Source: Candidatus Gastranaerophilales bacterium (GTDB lineage Bacteria > Cyanobacteriota > Vampirovibrionia > Gastranaerophilales > Gastranaerophilaceae). Taken from it: a stretch of DNA of 64,000 nt. A program made the translations under genes and the position numbers. Under the pieces are notes generated by a model. That model saw only the letters and a program-made list of their open reading frames with translations. It was not told where the DNA came from and ran no database searches. Positions 8,397-18,400 of the stretch are shown piece by piece. Position 1 is the stretch's first letter. Each line of letters starts with the position of its first letter. The stretch is taken from the NCBI GenBank assembly GCA_944323695.1, contig CALUTI010000003.1, forward strand, positions 62,001 through 126,000. Direction: 5' to 3'.

Positions 8397-9806
8397 ATGA
8401 AAATACTGCCCATAACAGGATTTTATATACAAAGACAAACGCCTAAAAAGCAGGAACCCGGACAGCCACAAGTTTTGCAAACGACAAAAAATCTTAATTA
8501 TTATGTTCCGTTTATGGGTTACTACGGCGACAACCAGCCTGTCAAAAAATTATACTGGATTACAAGCCGCAGTAACATACCAAAACACGATAACTGGACT
8601 GATAATCATATTTATGAATACGGTTACAAAAAATGGATAAACGCATACCCCAATGAAGTCTTAAAAAGAACACCCGCCGAAACAATTAATTCCATTATGA
8701 CCTTAACCGGCAAAAAGCGCGTACCTGATTACATCCCGTCACCTGATATAGGAGGCGACATGTGGGGGCGTCACGCAAATTACATTGAGATAAATCCGCG
8801 GTTAATTGCAAAATATGAAAACGGAAAAGTTTCAGACGGTCTTTTAAATACAATGAAACTGATGACTATGATTCCGCCGTCATCCGATAATGCGGCAAAC
8901 TGTATTATTCTATCCCAGCTTTACCCGTCATTTTACGGCGACGGAACAACACAGGATGAGACACTTTATCATGTTAATTTACATGACGGAATAAGCAAAA
9001 ATCTGACAGCAAGAGGTTTGGATTACAAAATGGGAGATGACGAACAGGTCAAAGCATTCAATGATTTAGCACATCTTTTGGGTTTTAAAACAGGTATCCG
9101 CATGCCGATTTCATCAGGACAGCTGAGGGTAAAAGGGGAAGATTTTTCCTGGCAAAAGCATGAAAAATCCTACATTGATGCCTGTGTCTGGGCAATTGAA
9201 CTCGGATTTGATGCAATATATTTTGACAGCGCAAAACATATTATTGATATGAACGGCTATTGCGGCATAGGTGAGGTTCCAAACAAAGAGCAAATGGCAT
9301 ATATTTTACATAAAATAAGAGAACAAACCGGACGCAGCAATCTTGCATTTATCGGAGAAAAATGCAGTGATAATCCTGTTTATCAGCAAATGGGATTTAC
9401 TGCCGGAACTCACTGGGGAGATTCTGCAAATATTGAACATGTTAAACATGAATCAAGAAAACAAGCATGTTCACAAGATTATGCAGCAGGTCCGGAGGTT
9501 TCAAACGACAATGACTATGGCGAAAAAACTTTTGAAGAACGCTTATTAAGGCTTAATTCATGCCTCTTCGGCTATGATAATCCGAAAGATAAGCTGCCCT
9601 CATTTATGCAAATAAATGATATTTTGCCGTTCTCACCATTTATAAATACACACCAGGTCATGGAACATACAATTCAACTGAACGGATCCGATGCCTGGAC
9701 GGAATGTGAACGGCACCTGGACGGAATTTTTAGAAACGATAATGACGCAAGAAATTATACACAAAAGGTTTATCAGATATTTAGTAATGCAATGTATAAA
9801 AATTAA
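8397..9806 (+). CDS. Divergent alpha-amylase-family-like (TIM barrel) protein
   Basis: 469 residues, no signal peptide. Segments resemble the conserved regions of GH13 barrels in order: 'GFKTGIRMPISS' (about residues 232-243), 'GFDAIYFDSAKHI' (region II, putative nucleophile Asp), 'AFIGEKCSDN' (region III, putative acid/base Glu), and 'PFINTHQ' (position of the usual FxxNHD, here without Asp). Retention of Asp and Glu suggests a glycan-active barrel, but loss of the region IV Asp makes the activity uncertain. The first 55 residues are a low-complexity lead-in. It is a single gene between the pgi terminator and tRNA-Gln. Family assignment rests on motif reading only. Confidence 0.5.
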   Translation: MKILPITGFYIQRQTPKKQEPGQPQVLQTTKNLNYYVPFMGYYGDNQPVKKLYWITSRSNIPKHDNWTDNHIYEYGYKKWINAYPNEVLKRTPAETINSIMTLTGKKRVPDYIPSPDIGGDMWGRHANYIEINPRLIAKYENGKVSDGLLNTMKLMTMIPPSSDNAANCIILSQLYPSFYGDGTTQDETLYHVNLHDGISKNLTARGLDYKMGDDEQVKAFNDLAHLLGFKTGIRMPISSGQLRVKGEDFSWQKHEKSYIDACVWAIELGFDAIYFDSAKHIIDMNGYCGIGEVPNKEQMAYILHKIREQTGRSNLAFIGEKCSDNPVYQQMGFTAGTHWGDSANIEHVKHESRKQACSQDYAAGPEVSNDNDYGEKTFEERLLRLNSCLFGYDNPKDKLPSFMQINDILPFSPFINTHQVMEHTIQLNGSDAWTECERHLDGIFRNDNDARNYTQKVYQIFSNAMYKN

Positions 9807-9915
9807 AATATTAATAATTGAATTGTATTTTTTCTACTGAATTACAGGCATTTTCATCATTTTGAGACATAACAGGCTGACAAATATGTCATTTTTTCAA
9901 AACCATTACACCTAT

Positions 9916-9945
9916 TAAAAACCCCTTCAGCAAATGCTTCAGGGG
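9916..9945 (-). terminator. Terminator downstream of tRNA-Gln
   Basis: On the minus strand, CCCCT and AGGGG enclose an inner AAGC/GCTT stem, with two mismatches between the two, and TTTTT follows. The rest of 9807-9964 is AT-rich with nothing else recognisable. Confidence 0.7.
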
Positions 9946-9964
9946 ATCTTCATATATATAAACT

Positions 9965-10036
9965 CTGGGGCGGAAGGATTCGAACCTCCGGATGGCTGGA
10001 CCAAAACCAGCTGCCTTACCACTTGGCGACGCCCCA
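9965..10036 (-). tRNA. tRNA-Gln (UUG anticodon)
   Basis: 72 bases, full cloverleaf: acceptor TGGGGCG/CGCCCCA with discriminator G, D arm GCC...GGC, anticodon stem GCTGG/CCAGC with loop TTTTGGT (anticodon TTG), five-base variable loop, and T arm GGAGG-TTCGAAT-CCTTC. The CCA end is not encoded. Confidence 0.96.
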
Positions 10037-10085
10037 ATATGGTCACATCTTTTATTTTATATACTAAAACTTCATTGTCAATATT

Positions 10086-10784
10086 CTAAAAAGACTTAAA
10101 CGGGCTTTTTTCTTTTGCAAAAACTATTTGGACTTCGTATCGCAATAGTTTCAAAAATACATTCAACACAGGGATTTCGCTTTCAAAATGCCCCATATCA
10201 AACAAAACAATCGGACTTTCAACAGCTGTGTGGAACTTAATATCACCTGTTACAAAAGCATCTGCACCATTTTTTACGGCATCCCCAATAAATTCAGAGC
10301 CGCTTCCGGCACAAAACGCGATTTTTTTAATATCAAAAATATTTTTGTTATTAACTACCCTAAGATTTTGAGACATTCTGGACAATCTTTCCGTAAAATC
10401 CCTGACTGTCAAAGGGCATTCCACATATCTGACAAACGGATGTTGTTCAATTCCTGACATAACATAATCGCTTAATCCGAGTATTTTAATCAGTTCATCA
10501 GTTGTGCCGCCGGACGTTCTGTCAAGATTCGTGTGAGCGCAATAAATATTGATATCTTTGTATTCAAACGGCACAAAAAATAACGGATGATGAGAAACTA
10601 TCATATCACAACCGTTTTCTCTTGCCTGTTGTACAACATCATCAGTTACGGTAAGACAAATCATGACCTTTTGGACATCTGAAGTGCCTGAAACCTTTAC
10701 CAGCCAGCCCGAACAGTCCCATTCTTCAGCAAGACTTAACGGTGCAAAGTTCTCTATTATCTCCGCTATTTTTTTCTTGTCCAT
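10086..10784 (-). CDS. Nif3-like dinuclear metal centre protein (DUF34)
   Basis: 232 residues from ATG at 10784, chosen because GAGG precedes it by 6 bases; a start 27 bases upstream is possible. Family hallmarks include 'EEWDCSGWLV', the metal-binding 'VSHHPLFF', 'CAHTNLDRTSGGTTDELI', 'GSGSEFIGDAVKNGADAFVTGD' read in two parts, and 'LFDMGHFESE'. Homologues are hexameric metal proteins proposed to act as GTP cyclohydrolase-like or metal-insertion factors; the real function is unsettled. It overlaps the end of coaBC by 59 bases and is the last gene of gmk-coaBC-nif3. Confidence 0.88.
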   Translation of the reverse strand: MDKKKIAEIIENFAPLSLAEEWDCSGWLVKVSGTSDVQKVMICLTVTDDVVQQARENGCDMIVSHHPLFFVPFEYKDINIYCAHTNLDRTSGGTTDELIKILGLSDYVMSGIEQHPFVRYVECPLTVRDFTERLSRMSQNLRVVNNKNIFDIKKIAFCAGSGSEFIGDAVKNGADAFVTGDIKFHTAVESPIVLFDMGHFESEIPVLNVFLKLLRYEVQIVFAKEKSPFKSF

Positions 10785-11952
10785 ATATAACCTCAAAGAT
10801 TTCTTTTGCAATCACACTTTTTTCTGCACGGTCAAGCTTTTTAACAATGCCGTTTTTATCAAAAATTACGACTTCATTGTAATCACTGGAAAAACCAATG
10901 TCACTTCTTGAAATGTCATTTGCAATCAAATAGTCGCAGCCTTTTTTTTGAATTTTTTCTTTTGCATTTTGAAGTAGATTTTCACTTTCCGCGCAAAATC
11001 CTACTACTTTTTGTGTTGTTTTTCGGGAAGAAATTTCCTTCAAAATATCCGGATTTTTTACCAGCTCTATAGAAATTTCATCTTCGGATGTTTTTTTCAT
11101 TTTTTGATCTGAAATATTTTTGGCTCTGTAATCCGCAACAGCCGCCGCCATAATTACGCAATCCGCATTGTCAAATTCATTATTTACCGCATTTTGCATC
11201 TCGAGTGCGGACTTAACCTTTCTCACTTTATATCCTCGTGTTACGTCAACAGTTGAAATCAAAACAACTTCCGCACCCTCATTAAATGCGGTATCTGCAA
11301 GAGCCATCCCCATCTTTCCTGATGAATAATTTGAAATATACCTGACGGGATCAATGTTTTCAATAGTTCCGCCGGCAGTAATTACAATTTTTTTACCAAG
11401 CAGTTTTTTTTTAGAAGCCAAAATTTCAACGGTTCTGTCAAAAATTTTATCAAGACTGCAAAGCCTTCCTACGCCTTCTGTGCCGCAGGCAAGAAAACCA
11501 GTTTCCGGCTCAATAATTTCATAACCGTATTTGCGTAATTTTTCAATATTTTCCTGAATAATCCCGTTCTGCCACATATTACAATTCATAGCCGGCGCAA
11601 TTAATACAGGCTTTTTAAAAGCACTGACAACAGATGTCAAAAGATTATCGCAAATCCCGTTTGCAATTTTTCCGATAGTGTTCGCCGTTGCCGGAGCTAA
11701 CACCATAACGTCGGCTTCATCCGCATAAGAAATATGCTCGGGTTTAAAATCAGGGATTTCAAATTCTTCAATACCAACTTCATTTTGACTGAGATTTTGC
11801 AAAGTAAGCTTTGTGACAAAATTCATCGCGTTAGGGGTGCAAATCACGCGGACATTTGCATTTTGCCTTTTAAACATTCTGATAAGTTCACAAATCTTAT
11901 AGGCTGCAATCCCGCCTGATATTCCGATTAAAACCGTTTTTCCGCTAAGCAT
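10726..11952 (-). CDS. coaBC: Bifunctional phosphopantothenoylcysteine decarboxylase / phosphopantothenate-cysteine ligase
   Basis: 408 residues, full length. The N-terminal CoaC flavoprotein has 'GISGGIAAYK', the catalytic-type His in 'FKPEHISYADEAD', 'APAMNCNMW', and the substrate-clamp Cys in 'FLACGTEGVGRL'. The C-terminal CoaB ligase has 'ITAGGTIENIDPVRYISN', 'SSGKMG' and 'AAAVADYR'. It carries out two consecutive steps from 4'-phosphopantothenate to 4'-phosphopantetheine in coenzyme A synthesis. Its ATG overlaps the gmk stop by 8 bases, with AAGGAG inside gmk, so translation is probably coupled. The extreme C-terminus extends across the start of the Nif3-like gene. Confidence 0.96.
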   Translation of the reverse strand: MLSGKTVLIGISGGIAAYKICELIRMFKRQNANVRVICTPNAMNFVTKLTLQNLSQNEVGIEEFEIPDFKPEHISYADEADVMVLAPATANTIGKIANGICDNLLTSVVSAFKKPVLIAPAMNCNMWQNGIIQENIEKLRKYGYEIIEPETGFLACGTEGVGRLCSLDKIFDRTVEILASKKKLLGKKIVITAGGTIENIDPVRYISNYSSGKMGMALADTAFNEGAEVVLISTVDVTRGYKVRKVKSALEMQNAVNNEFDNADCVIMAAAVADYRAKNISDQKMKKTSEDEISIELVKNPDILKEISSRKTTQKVVGFCAESENLLQNAKEKIQKKGCDYLIANDISRSDIGFSSDYNEVVIFDKNGIVKKLDRAEKSVIAKEIFEVIYGQEKNSGDNRELCTVKSC

Positions 11953-12508
11953 TGTCGCGCTCCTTTTTAATTACATTTTCAAGCTCAATAATTGCCTTTT
12001 CTAAATCATCATTCACAATTTTGTAATCAAAATTTTCAGCCCTTTCAAGCTCGATTTTAGCCTCATTAAGGCGTTTTTGGATAGTCTGTTCGTCTTCCGT
12101 ATGACGACCGCGCAAACGATTTTCCAAAGCCTCATAGGATGGCGGACAGATAAAAATCAAAACAGCCTCAGGCATTCTCTTTTTAACCTGCAAGGCGCCT
12201 TTTGTGTCTATTTCAAGAATTATATCTTTGCCTTCTTCAAGACACTGATTAATATATTTTTTCTTAGTACCGTAAAAATTTCCGGCAAATTCAGCCCACT
12301 CAAGAAATTTATCCTTTTCTATGCAATCTTTAAACTCCTCCGGAGAGAGAAAAAAGTAATTAACACTGTCGACTTCACCGGGGCGAGGTTTTCTGGTTGT
12401 ACACGAAATTGACAGCATAAACTGCGGGTTCCTTTGCAAAAATCCCTTTAAAACAGTGCCTTTTCCGACACCGGATGAACCTGATATTACATACAATTTC
12501 TTGTTCAT
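11945..12508 (-). CDS. gmk: Guanylate kinase
   Basis: 187 residues from ATG at 12508. It phosphorylates GMP to GDP. P-loop 'SGSSGVGKGTV', GMP-binding 'SCTTRKPRPGEVDSVNYFF', 'EWAEFAGNFYGT', and the lid Arg residues in 'LRGRHTEDEQTIQKRL'. A start 12 codons upstream (12544) would place the -10 box inside the gene and add a non-homologous tail, so it was rejected. TATAAT ends 7 bases before the ATG and there is no Shine-Dalgarno sequence, so the message is probably leaderless. First gene of gmk-coaBC-nif3. Confidence 0.95.
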   Translation of the reverse strand: MNKKLYVISGSSGVGKGTVLKGFLQRNPQFMLSISCTTRKPRPGEVDSVNYFFLSPEEFKDCIEKDKFLEWAEFAGNFYGTKKKYINQCLEEGKDIILEIDTKGALQVKKRMPEAVLIFICPPSYEALENRLRGRHTEDEQTIQKRLNEAKIELERAENFDYKIVNDDLEKAIIELENVIKKERDNA

Positions 12509-12545
12509 TAAAAGTATTATACACTGAAAAAAAAATTTCTGCATT

Positions 12546-12576
12546 AAAAAAAGCGGCCTTACTTGACCGCTTTTTT
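12546..12576. terminator. Terminator of the transporter-exonuclease operon
   Basis: GCGG/CCGC stem (with flanking AAAAA/TTTTT pairs) and a 10-base loop. It has A-runs and T-runs on both sides, so it can work in either direction. Confidence 0.75.
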
Positions 12577-12580
12577 ATTA

Positions 12581-13987
12581 TTAAGCTTTTTTAGCATCCT
12601 TTTTGTACTCATCAATTGCAAGAATTGTACAAATTATCAAACAAATTATACCTGACACAAGCCAGAAATAAATTGCGCCGTCCCAGTTTTGCTGACCGTT
12701 AGACCCGAGCTTATCCACAAGGAATCCGGTTCCTGTTGCGGATAAAAACGCGCCGACGTACCCGAAAGTTCCCGTAAAGCCTGATGCAGCAGATGCAACT
12801 TTTTTGGAGCTGCTTTCAACAGCGCAAAGCCCGCCTATCATCATTTGCGGACCGTAAGTAAATGCCCCCAAAAGCCCGATAATTACATAATTCAATGAAT
12901 TAATTGTGTTAAATTTCAATGCAATTATTGCAAAAATTACACCAACAAGATAAATCAAGTTAACCGGTGCTCTTTTTCCTTTAAACAATTTATCGGAAAT
13001 CAAACCAGCACAAACTGTTCCGCAAATTCCAACCAACGGCAGTGATGCAATCATATTTGTTGCCTGATCAAGGTTTATACCTTTAGCATTTTTTAAATAC
13101 ATAATCATCCAGTCTTCAGCGCCGAATCTTATTATATAAACAAATACATAAGCAATTGCCAGAAGCCAGATTGTTTTATTACACAAAACGTATTTTTTAA
13201 ATATTTGGACGTAAGACATTCCGTCTTCTGCACTTTTTTCATCGCAGGATTTAGCTTTGACAGGTTCATTTCTGTATTCTTCAACATCCAGCAAGCCAAG
13301 TGACTGCGGTCTGTCACGTAATCTTTCAAACAACCATAATGCTGTCACAACAGCCAGAGCACCCGGTACAAGAAAAGCTGCACGCCAGCCAAAATGGGCT
13401 GCAATATGACCTGCAAGTATAAAGCTTAAAAATGTTCCCGTCTGGTGTGAACATGACCACAATGACCATTTAGTTCCGCGCTCGGAATTTGAATACCAAT
13501 ACGTCAAACTTTTCGCAACAGCGGGAAATCCGGCAGACTGAAACCATCCGCTCACACCCCATAAAAATGCCAAAACCCATAACAGAACCATCGCCGTCAT
13601 TTTTGTGCTTAAACCTAAAAGTTCAACCGCATTCGGAGCAAGTGCAAACAAAATATTTGCAATCGCAGTCATCAATAAAGCCGTCGGGAAAAATTTTCTG
13701 ACATCCGAACCGTCTGCCAAAACCCCGTTTACAAATTTACCTATACCGTAAGTTAAATATAAAGAACTCCCCAATAAACCCAATTCCGTTGCGGAATACC
13801 CGAATTCATCCATAATACCCGGCAATGCCACCGCAATATTTTTCTTGCATAAATAAAATACCGTGTATCCAATAAAACAAGCATAAAAAATTCTCAAACG
13901 CCAATGAGCATACATCGACTTAACTTTCCCCTCATCCGCAATAACAGGCTGTGCGGGAGGTTCCTTAAAAAATTCTTTCAAACCCAT
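12581..13987 (-). CDS. Organophosphate:phosphate antiporter family MFS transporter
   Basis: 468 residues with about 12 membrane segments. The N-terminal 'GYTVFYLCKKN', 'SSLYLTYGIGKFVNGVLAD', 'GWFQSAGFPAVAKSL', 'RGTKWSLWSCSHQTGTFLS' and the central cytoplasmic loop (RDRPQSLGL, then a charged stretch) match the OPA family that includes GlpT, UhpT and UhpC. It likely exchanges a phosphorylated sugar or glycerol-3-phosphate for phosphate at the inner membrane. Which substrate cannot be told from sequence. It follows the exonuclease gene by 2 bases with AAGGA before the start, so the two are co-transcribed. Confidence 0.88.
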   Translation of the reverse strand: MGLKEFFKEPPAQPVIADEGKVKSMYAHWRLRIFYACFIGYTVFYLCKKNIAVALPGIMDEFGYSATELGLLGSSLYLTYGIGKFVNGVLADGSDVRKFFPTALLMTAIANILFALAPNAVELLGLSTKMTAMVLLWVLAFLWGVSGWFQSAGFPAVAKSLTYWYSNSERGTKWSLWSCSHQTGTFLSFILAGHIAAHFGWRAAFLVPGALAVVTALWLFERLRDRPQSLGLLDVEEYRNEPVKAKSCDEKSAEDGMSYVQIFKKYVLCNKTIWLLAIAYVFVYIIRFGAEDWMIMYLKNAKGINLDQATNMIASLPLVGICGTVCAGLISDKLFKGKRAPVNLIYLVGVIFAIIALKFNTINSLNYVIIGLLGAFTYGPQMMIGGLCAVESSSKKVASAASGFTGTFGYVGAFLSATGTGFLVDKLGSNGQQNWDGAIYFWLVSGIICLIICTILAIDEYKKDAKKA

Positions 13988-13989
13988 AA

Positions 13990-14904
13990 CTATTTATTCC
14001 TTATTATTTGTATATTTCTTGTTTCAGTAAGCTCCTGACGAGCGTTTTTAATAATGTCTCTTTTTTCTTCATCAAGACTGTGACCGCAAACCAAACGATC
14101 AATAAACCCTGTATTTAACTTAACAGCCTTTTCAAAAGCCCCGATTTCGTCCAAAACTTCTTTAATTTCTGCCAAATCATAACAAAAAGACTGTTTTGAA
14201 TTGTAAGTTAAAATATCACCTGACTGTGAAGTGATAGGCGTTCCGCCCTGTTCAAAATACAGTTTAAATACTGACTTTAAATCCTGTAATTCTGATTGCA
14301 ATGTATTAACAGTCTGCTGAATTCTTAAAAATCTCTCAAACAAATATTCAACATTATCAAGCTGTTTTACTTCCCAGTCATATTTTTGGAGATACAATTT
14401 TTTTAATTTTGGATATGCAAGCGCAAGCCCCATAGCATCTGCCATTGCTCTATGATGATTATTAAGCTCAACATTGAACTTGTTAGTCAACGCCTCAAGC
14501 CCATGAGATTCCAGCTCGGGATAAACCTCTTTAAACATCTGCTGGGTGTCAATTCTTGGGTTTTCAATGCCTTTTCCGGTAACCCTGAGACTTGCTTCAT
14601 TTAAAAATGTGTAATCAAAAATCGCATTGTGCGCAACAATAGGATAATCCCCTATAAATTCAAGAATTTTCGGCATAACTTCTTCTTCCGTCGGAGCATC
14701 TTCTACCATATCGGCAGTAATTCCATGAATTGCTATACTTGATTTCCTGATATGCTGCTGGGGGTTAATAAGAGTTTGGAATTCATCTTTCACTTTGCCG
14801 TTTTCAAGTCTTACACCGGCAAATTCAACCATCTTCTCCTTAGTATAGTCCAAACCGGTAGTTTCAGTATCAAGGACTATTTCTATTACTTTTTTTCTTG
14901 TCAT
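13990..14904 (-). CDS. DnaQ-family 3'-5' exonuclease with C-terminal extension
   Basis: 304 residues. The DEDDh exonuclease domain occupies residues 1-180: Exo I 'LDTETTGL', Exo II 'VAHNAIFDYTFL', Exo III 'HHRAMADA'. It resembles the proofreading domain of PolC and the epsilon subunit, with 'INPQQHIRKSSIAIHGIT'. Residues 180-304 form a helical extension that I do not recognise, perhaps a polymerase- or DNA-contact region. It probably acts in replication proofreading or repair. First gene of an operon with the OPA transporter; no functional link is evident. Confidence 0.88.
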   Translation of the reverse strand: MTRKKVIEIVLDTETTGLDYTKEKMVEFAGVRLENGKVKDEFQTLINPQQHIRKSSIAIHGITADMVEDAPTEEEVMPKILEFIGDYPIVAHNAIFDYTFLNEASLRVTGKGIENPRIDTQQMFKEVYPELESHGLEALTNKFNVELNNHHRAMADAMGLALAYPKLKKLYLQKYDWEVKQLDNVEYLFERFLRIQQTVNTLQSELQDLKSVFKLYFEQGGTPITSQSGDILTYNSKQSFCYDLAEIKEVLDEIGAFEKAVKLNTGFIDRLVCGHSLDEEKRDIIKNARQELTETRNIQIIRNK

Positions 14905-14994
14905 TTTGTTATCCTATTGCAATCTATTAAGATAATAGCACAAAAAAAAAATCTGTGATAGAATAGCGCATGTAAAAAGGAAAAAGGAGAAGTC

Positions 14995-15318
14995 ATGTCA
15001 AATGCAATAGAAATTAATGATGCGTCATTTGAGCAAGAAGTTTTATCTTGTGAAAAGCCTGTTGTAGTAGATTTTTGGGCACCATGGTGCGGACCTTGCA
15101 GAAAACTCGGACCTATTTTGGATGAAGTTTCACAAGAATTAGGCGATAGAGTAAAAGTTGTAAAAGTTAATACCGATGAAAATTTAAAAACCGCACAAGA
15201 CTATTCAATCAGCGGTTTACCAAGTTTATTGGTTTTCAAAGACGGAAAAGCAGTAGAAAGACTTGTAGGTTTAATGCCGAAATCAACAATTCTTTCAAAT
15301 GTTGAAAAACACTTATAA
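14995..15318 (+). CDS. trxA: Thioredoxin
   Basis: 107 residues, standard length. The active site is 'FWAPWCGPCRKLGP', with the cis-Pro loop 'ISGLPSLLVFKDGK'. A cytoplasmic dithiol reductant. AAAAAGGAG lies just upstream of the ATG, and a strong terminator follows, so it is a single-gene unit. Confidence 0.97.
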   Translation: MSNAIEINDASFEQEVLSCEKPVVVDFWAPWCGPCRKLGPILDEVSQELGDRVKVVKVNTDENLKTAQDYSISGLPSLLVFKDGKAVERLVGLMPKSTILSNVEKHL

Positions 15319-15340
15319 TTAAATTTGTAAAAAATTATTT

Positions 15341-15371
15341 AAAAAGAGCTGTAAACTGCAGCTCTTTTTTT
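15341..15371 (+). terminator. Terminator after trxA
   Basis: AAAAAGAGCTG / CAGCTCTTTTT stem with a 7-base loop, followed by T. Confidence 0.92.
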
Positions 15372-15452
15372 GTTACATTGTGTAACAAAACCGCTTTTTT
15401 CTTAAAGTTTAAGAGCTTTAATACCGACAACTAATACAAAGGAAAGGTACAC

Positions 15453-18400
15453 ATGGTTCTTAAAATCACAGATTTAAGAAAGCAATACGGTCTTGATCCG
15501 ACGTTTGAAACTGAGGAAGAAGCTTTGGCGTATCAAGAAGAACGTCAGGCTGCTTATGAAGAACGTGTTGCAGCAAAGGTACAAGAACTTAAAGATTTGT
15601 ACAATTCCGACACTGATAAATATTCAAAATTCAAAAATTTTCAAGAAGAAGACTGGACAAATTATGCAAAAATTTGTCTTCAAACAGATACTGCAAGAAA
15701 CACAAAATATACATTTAAAGGTCTTCCATCAGTAAGTAATAATCCTGAAGTAGCTAAATGGGCGCAATTTAGCTATGAAGAAATTTTACAGATGGAATCA
15801 GACGGTGTACTTATTCCAAAAGAAGTACTTGCATGGGCTCACTCTATGCAAGACAGTGATGTGACTGCTTATGAACTCAATGAAGATCCTAATGCAATTG
15901 AAGAAACCGAAGAAACAGGTACCAATTCCGAGAATTCAGAGTTAAAAGAACTTCAAAAGAAAACACAGACTCTGAGCAACAAATCCGAAAACACACAATC
16001 ACAAATCAATCAAAACTATGACGCGTTTAAAGAGCTTGCCGACAAAGCTGAACAAATCAAACAAGAACAAGAAACTACCAAAAAAGATTCTCTGAAACAA
16101 ATCGAAGAATTAACAAAAGAATGGGAAGAAATTTCAGCAAAGATTAAAAAAGGTGACAAATTAACTGAATCCGAACAAAAACGCTATAAAGAATTAGGTT
16201 CAATGCTCAACGGGAAAGACGGAGAGCTTGTAACTGATATTCAGGCTTCAAGTGATGATTTACAAGCACTTATAGATTCAATGGACGGTTTGAATGATGA
16301 AATCAAAACAAGCATTGAACTTGGTGATGATACAATTGAAGCAGCAAAACAGCTTTCTTTATATGAAAAAAATTATACCAGAAAAAATACAGGCTCAAAT
16401 GATGTTATTGATGTAACAACAGGTGATGTAAAAAATGCTTTGGAAGGCAGCCAGGGTAAAGATATCGCAAAAGAAGCCCTGAATATTGGCAATAACCTTA
16501 TTGAATATTCAAATACTTTGAGTACCCAATTAATGATGAATCAATATGCATCATTATATGATTTTGCAGAAATATTTACTCAAACTTCCACAGAAACTCT
16601 TACAAATACAAAAGAAGTATTAGGCGACGATTTCAATAAAACTACAGAAGAACTTAATGAACAGGCTGATGCACTGCCTGATATGACAAACGCAGAAAAA
16701 GACCAATACAACCTTGAACAAAAAGGCGTAGGTATTATCGGTCAAGCATTATACTTTACTGAAAAAAGCCAAGGAGAAACATTAAAATCAATAGTTTCAA
16801 TGGTTGCACTTGCACTTATTCAAAGACAAGCAGAAAAAGAAACCGAAAAAAGCCAGGATTTAACAGATGTTGTTGTTGAAAAAATGACTTCCAAAAAAGA
16901 AGAAGCCGATAAATTAACTGAAAAGAAAGAAAAAGCTGAAGAAATTAAAAAAGAAACCGAAAACACTTTAGAGAATGTTGAAAACGGCGATTTAGAAGAA
17001 GCACAAAAAAAGCAGGAAGCTGAGAAAAATTCTTCTTCAGAAGAAGAATTTACAGAAGAAGATAAACAAAGACTTGACAAATTAAACAGTCAATTAGAAA
17101 GAACAGGAAGCTTTGGCCAGCAGAAACTTTCTCAATCATTGACAAAAGTCCAGGGCTATGAAAAAACATTACAAACCAATAAACTTGACGGAATAAATGC
17201 GGTAGATTACGGTACAGTAACACAGGAAATAGGTAAAAACCTGATGGATCAAGTTTCTCCGTCAATCTTTATGGTGTTCTTATATGCCATTGCAGGTATG
17301 GCAATTGCTGCAGGTAAAGCAGCAGAAGGTATCGGTAAAGAAAATAACGAATTATTTGAAGAAACAAATAATACTACAGAATCAGGAAAAGCTTCAATCG
17401 GTGCTAATCAGCTTTCAATTCAAGAGACAACAGCCGTTGAAGCAATTAACCTTGTATCAACAGCTCAAGGGGAAAACAATTCCGCTCAGGCTGAAACAAC
17501 CGATGACACAAATGCTGCAGCACAAACATCCGATGCTGCTGAAAATACAACTTCAACAGATACAAATGTTGGATCTGCTGATGTTAATAATAATGAATCT
17601 GTTGCAGAAGATACAACAGAAACCATATCTAATATTCCGACTACAGAATCTGCAACTCCGAAAGATACAACTGAATTAGCTTCTTCAACACAAAATACAA
17701 CAGATGAAGCTACAAGCCAAATAAACGGTACATCTGAACAAAATAATACTAATGAAACTTCAAAAAGCACCAATTCAAACGGAGGTTCTAAATCAAAATC
17801 CGAAGAAGCAGAAGATATGTCTCCGGAAGAAGCAACTTCTCAAGGTAAAACGCAGGCAAAAGAAGCAGATAAGGTTGACGATCAAGTTAAATCAGCAAAA
17901 AGTGAAGCTAAAACTGCACAGAAAGAATCTAAAAGTGTAAATAAAGACAGTGAAAAAACAGAAAAACAACTTGAACAAGAGATGAAAAATCTTGACAAGT
18001 TAAATGAAAAAGATACAAAAGATATAGAAAAATTAGCTAAAGATTCTGAAAAAGCACAACAAGAACAGTTAGCTCTTGCTGCAGAATTTGAAACTTTAAA
18101 TGCGCAAAATGAAGAAATTATAGCCAATCAACAGGCTAAACAAAATCAGACACCTGCTCCTGCAGCCGCACCTGCAAATGCGCAACAACAAGGCGGACTT
18201 TTAAGCCCAAAACCACAAATGATTTCAAGCACTGACAGCAGCGCTCAGACTACTCTTGATGCAAATAACACAAGAATACAAGGCATCGCATCAAGATTCA
18301 CAACCTTAAGTGCAAAAATTACTACTAACCGTACAAAAATAACTCAAAAATCAAGCTCAATAAGCCAGCGTACAAGAAAATTTGAAAAATTAGCACAACA

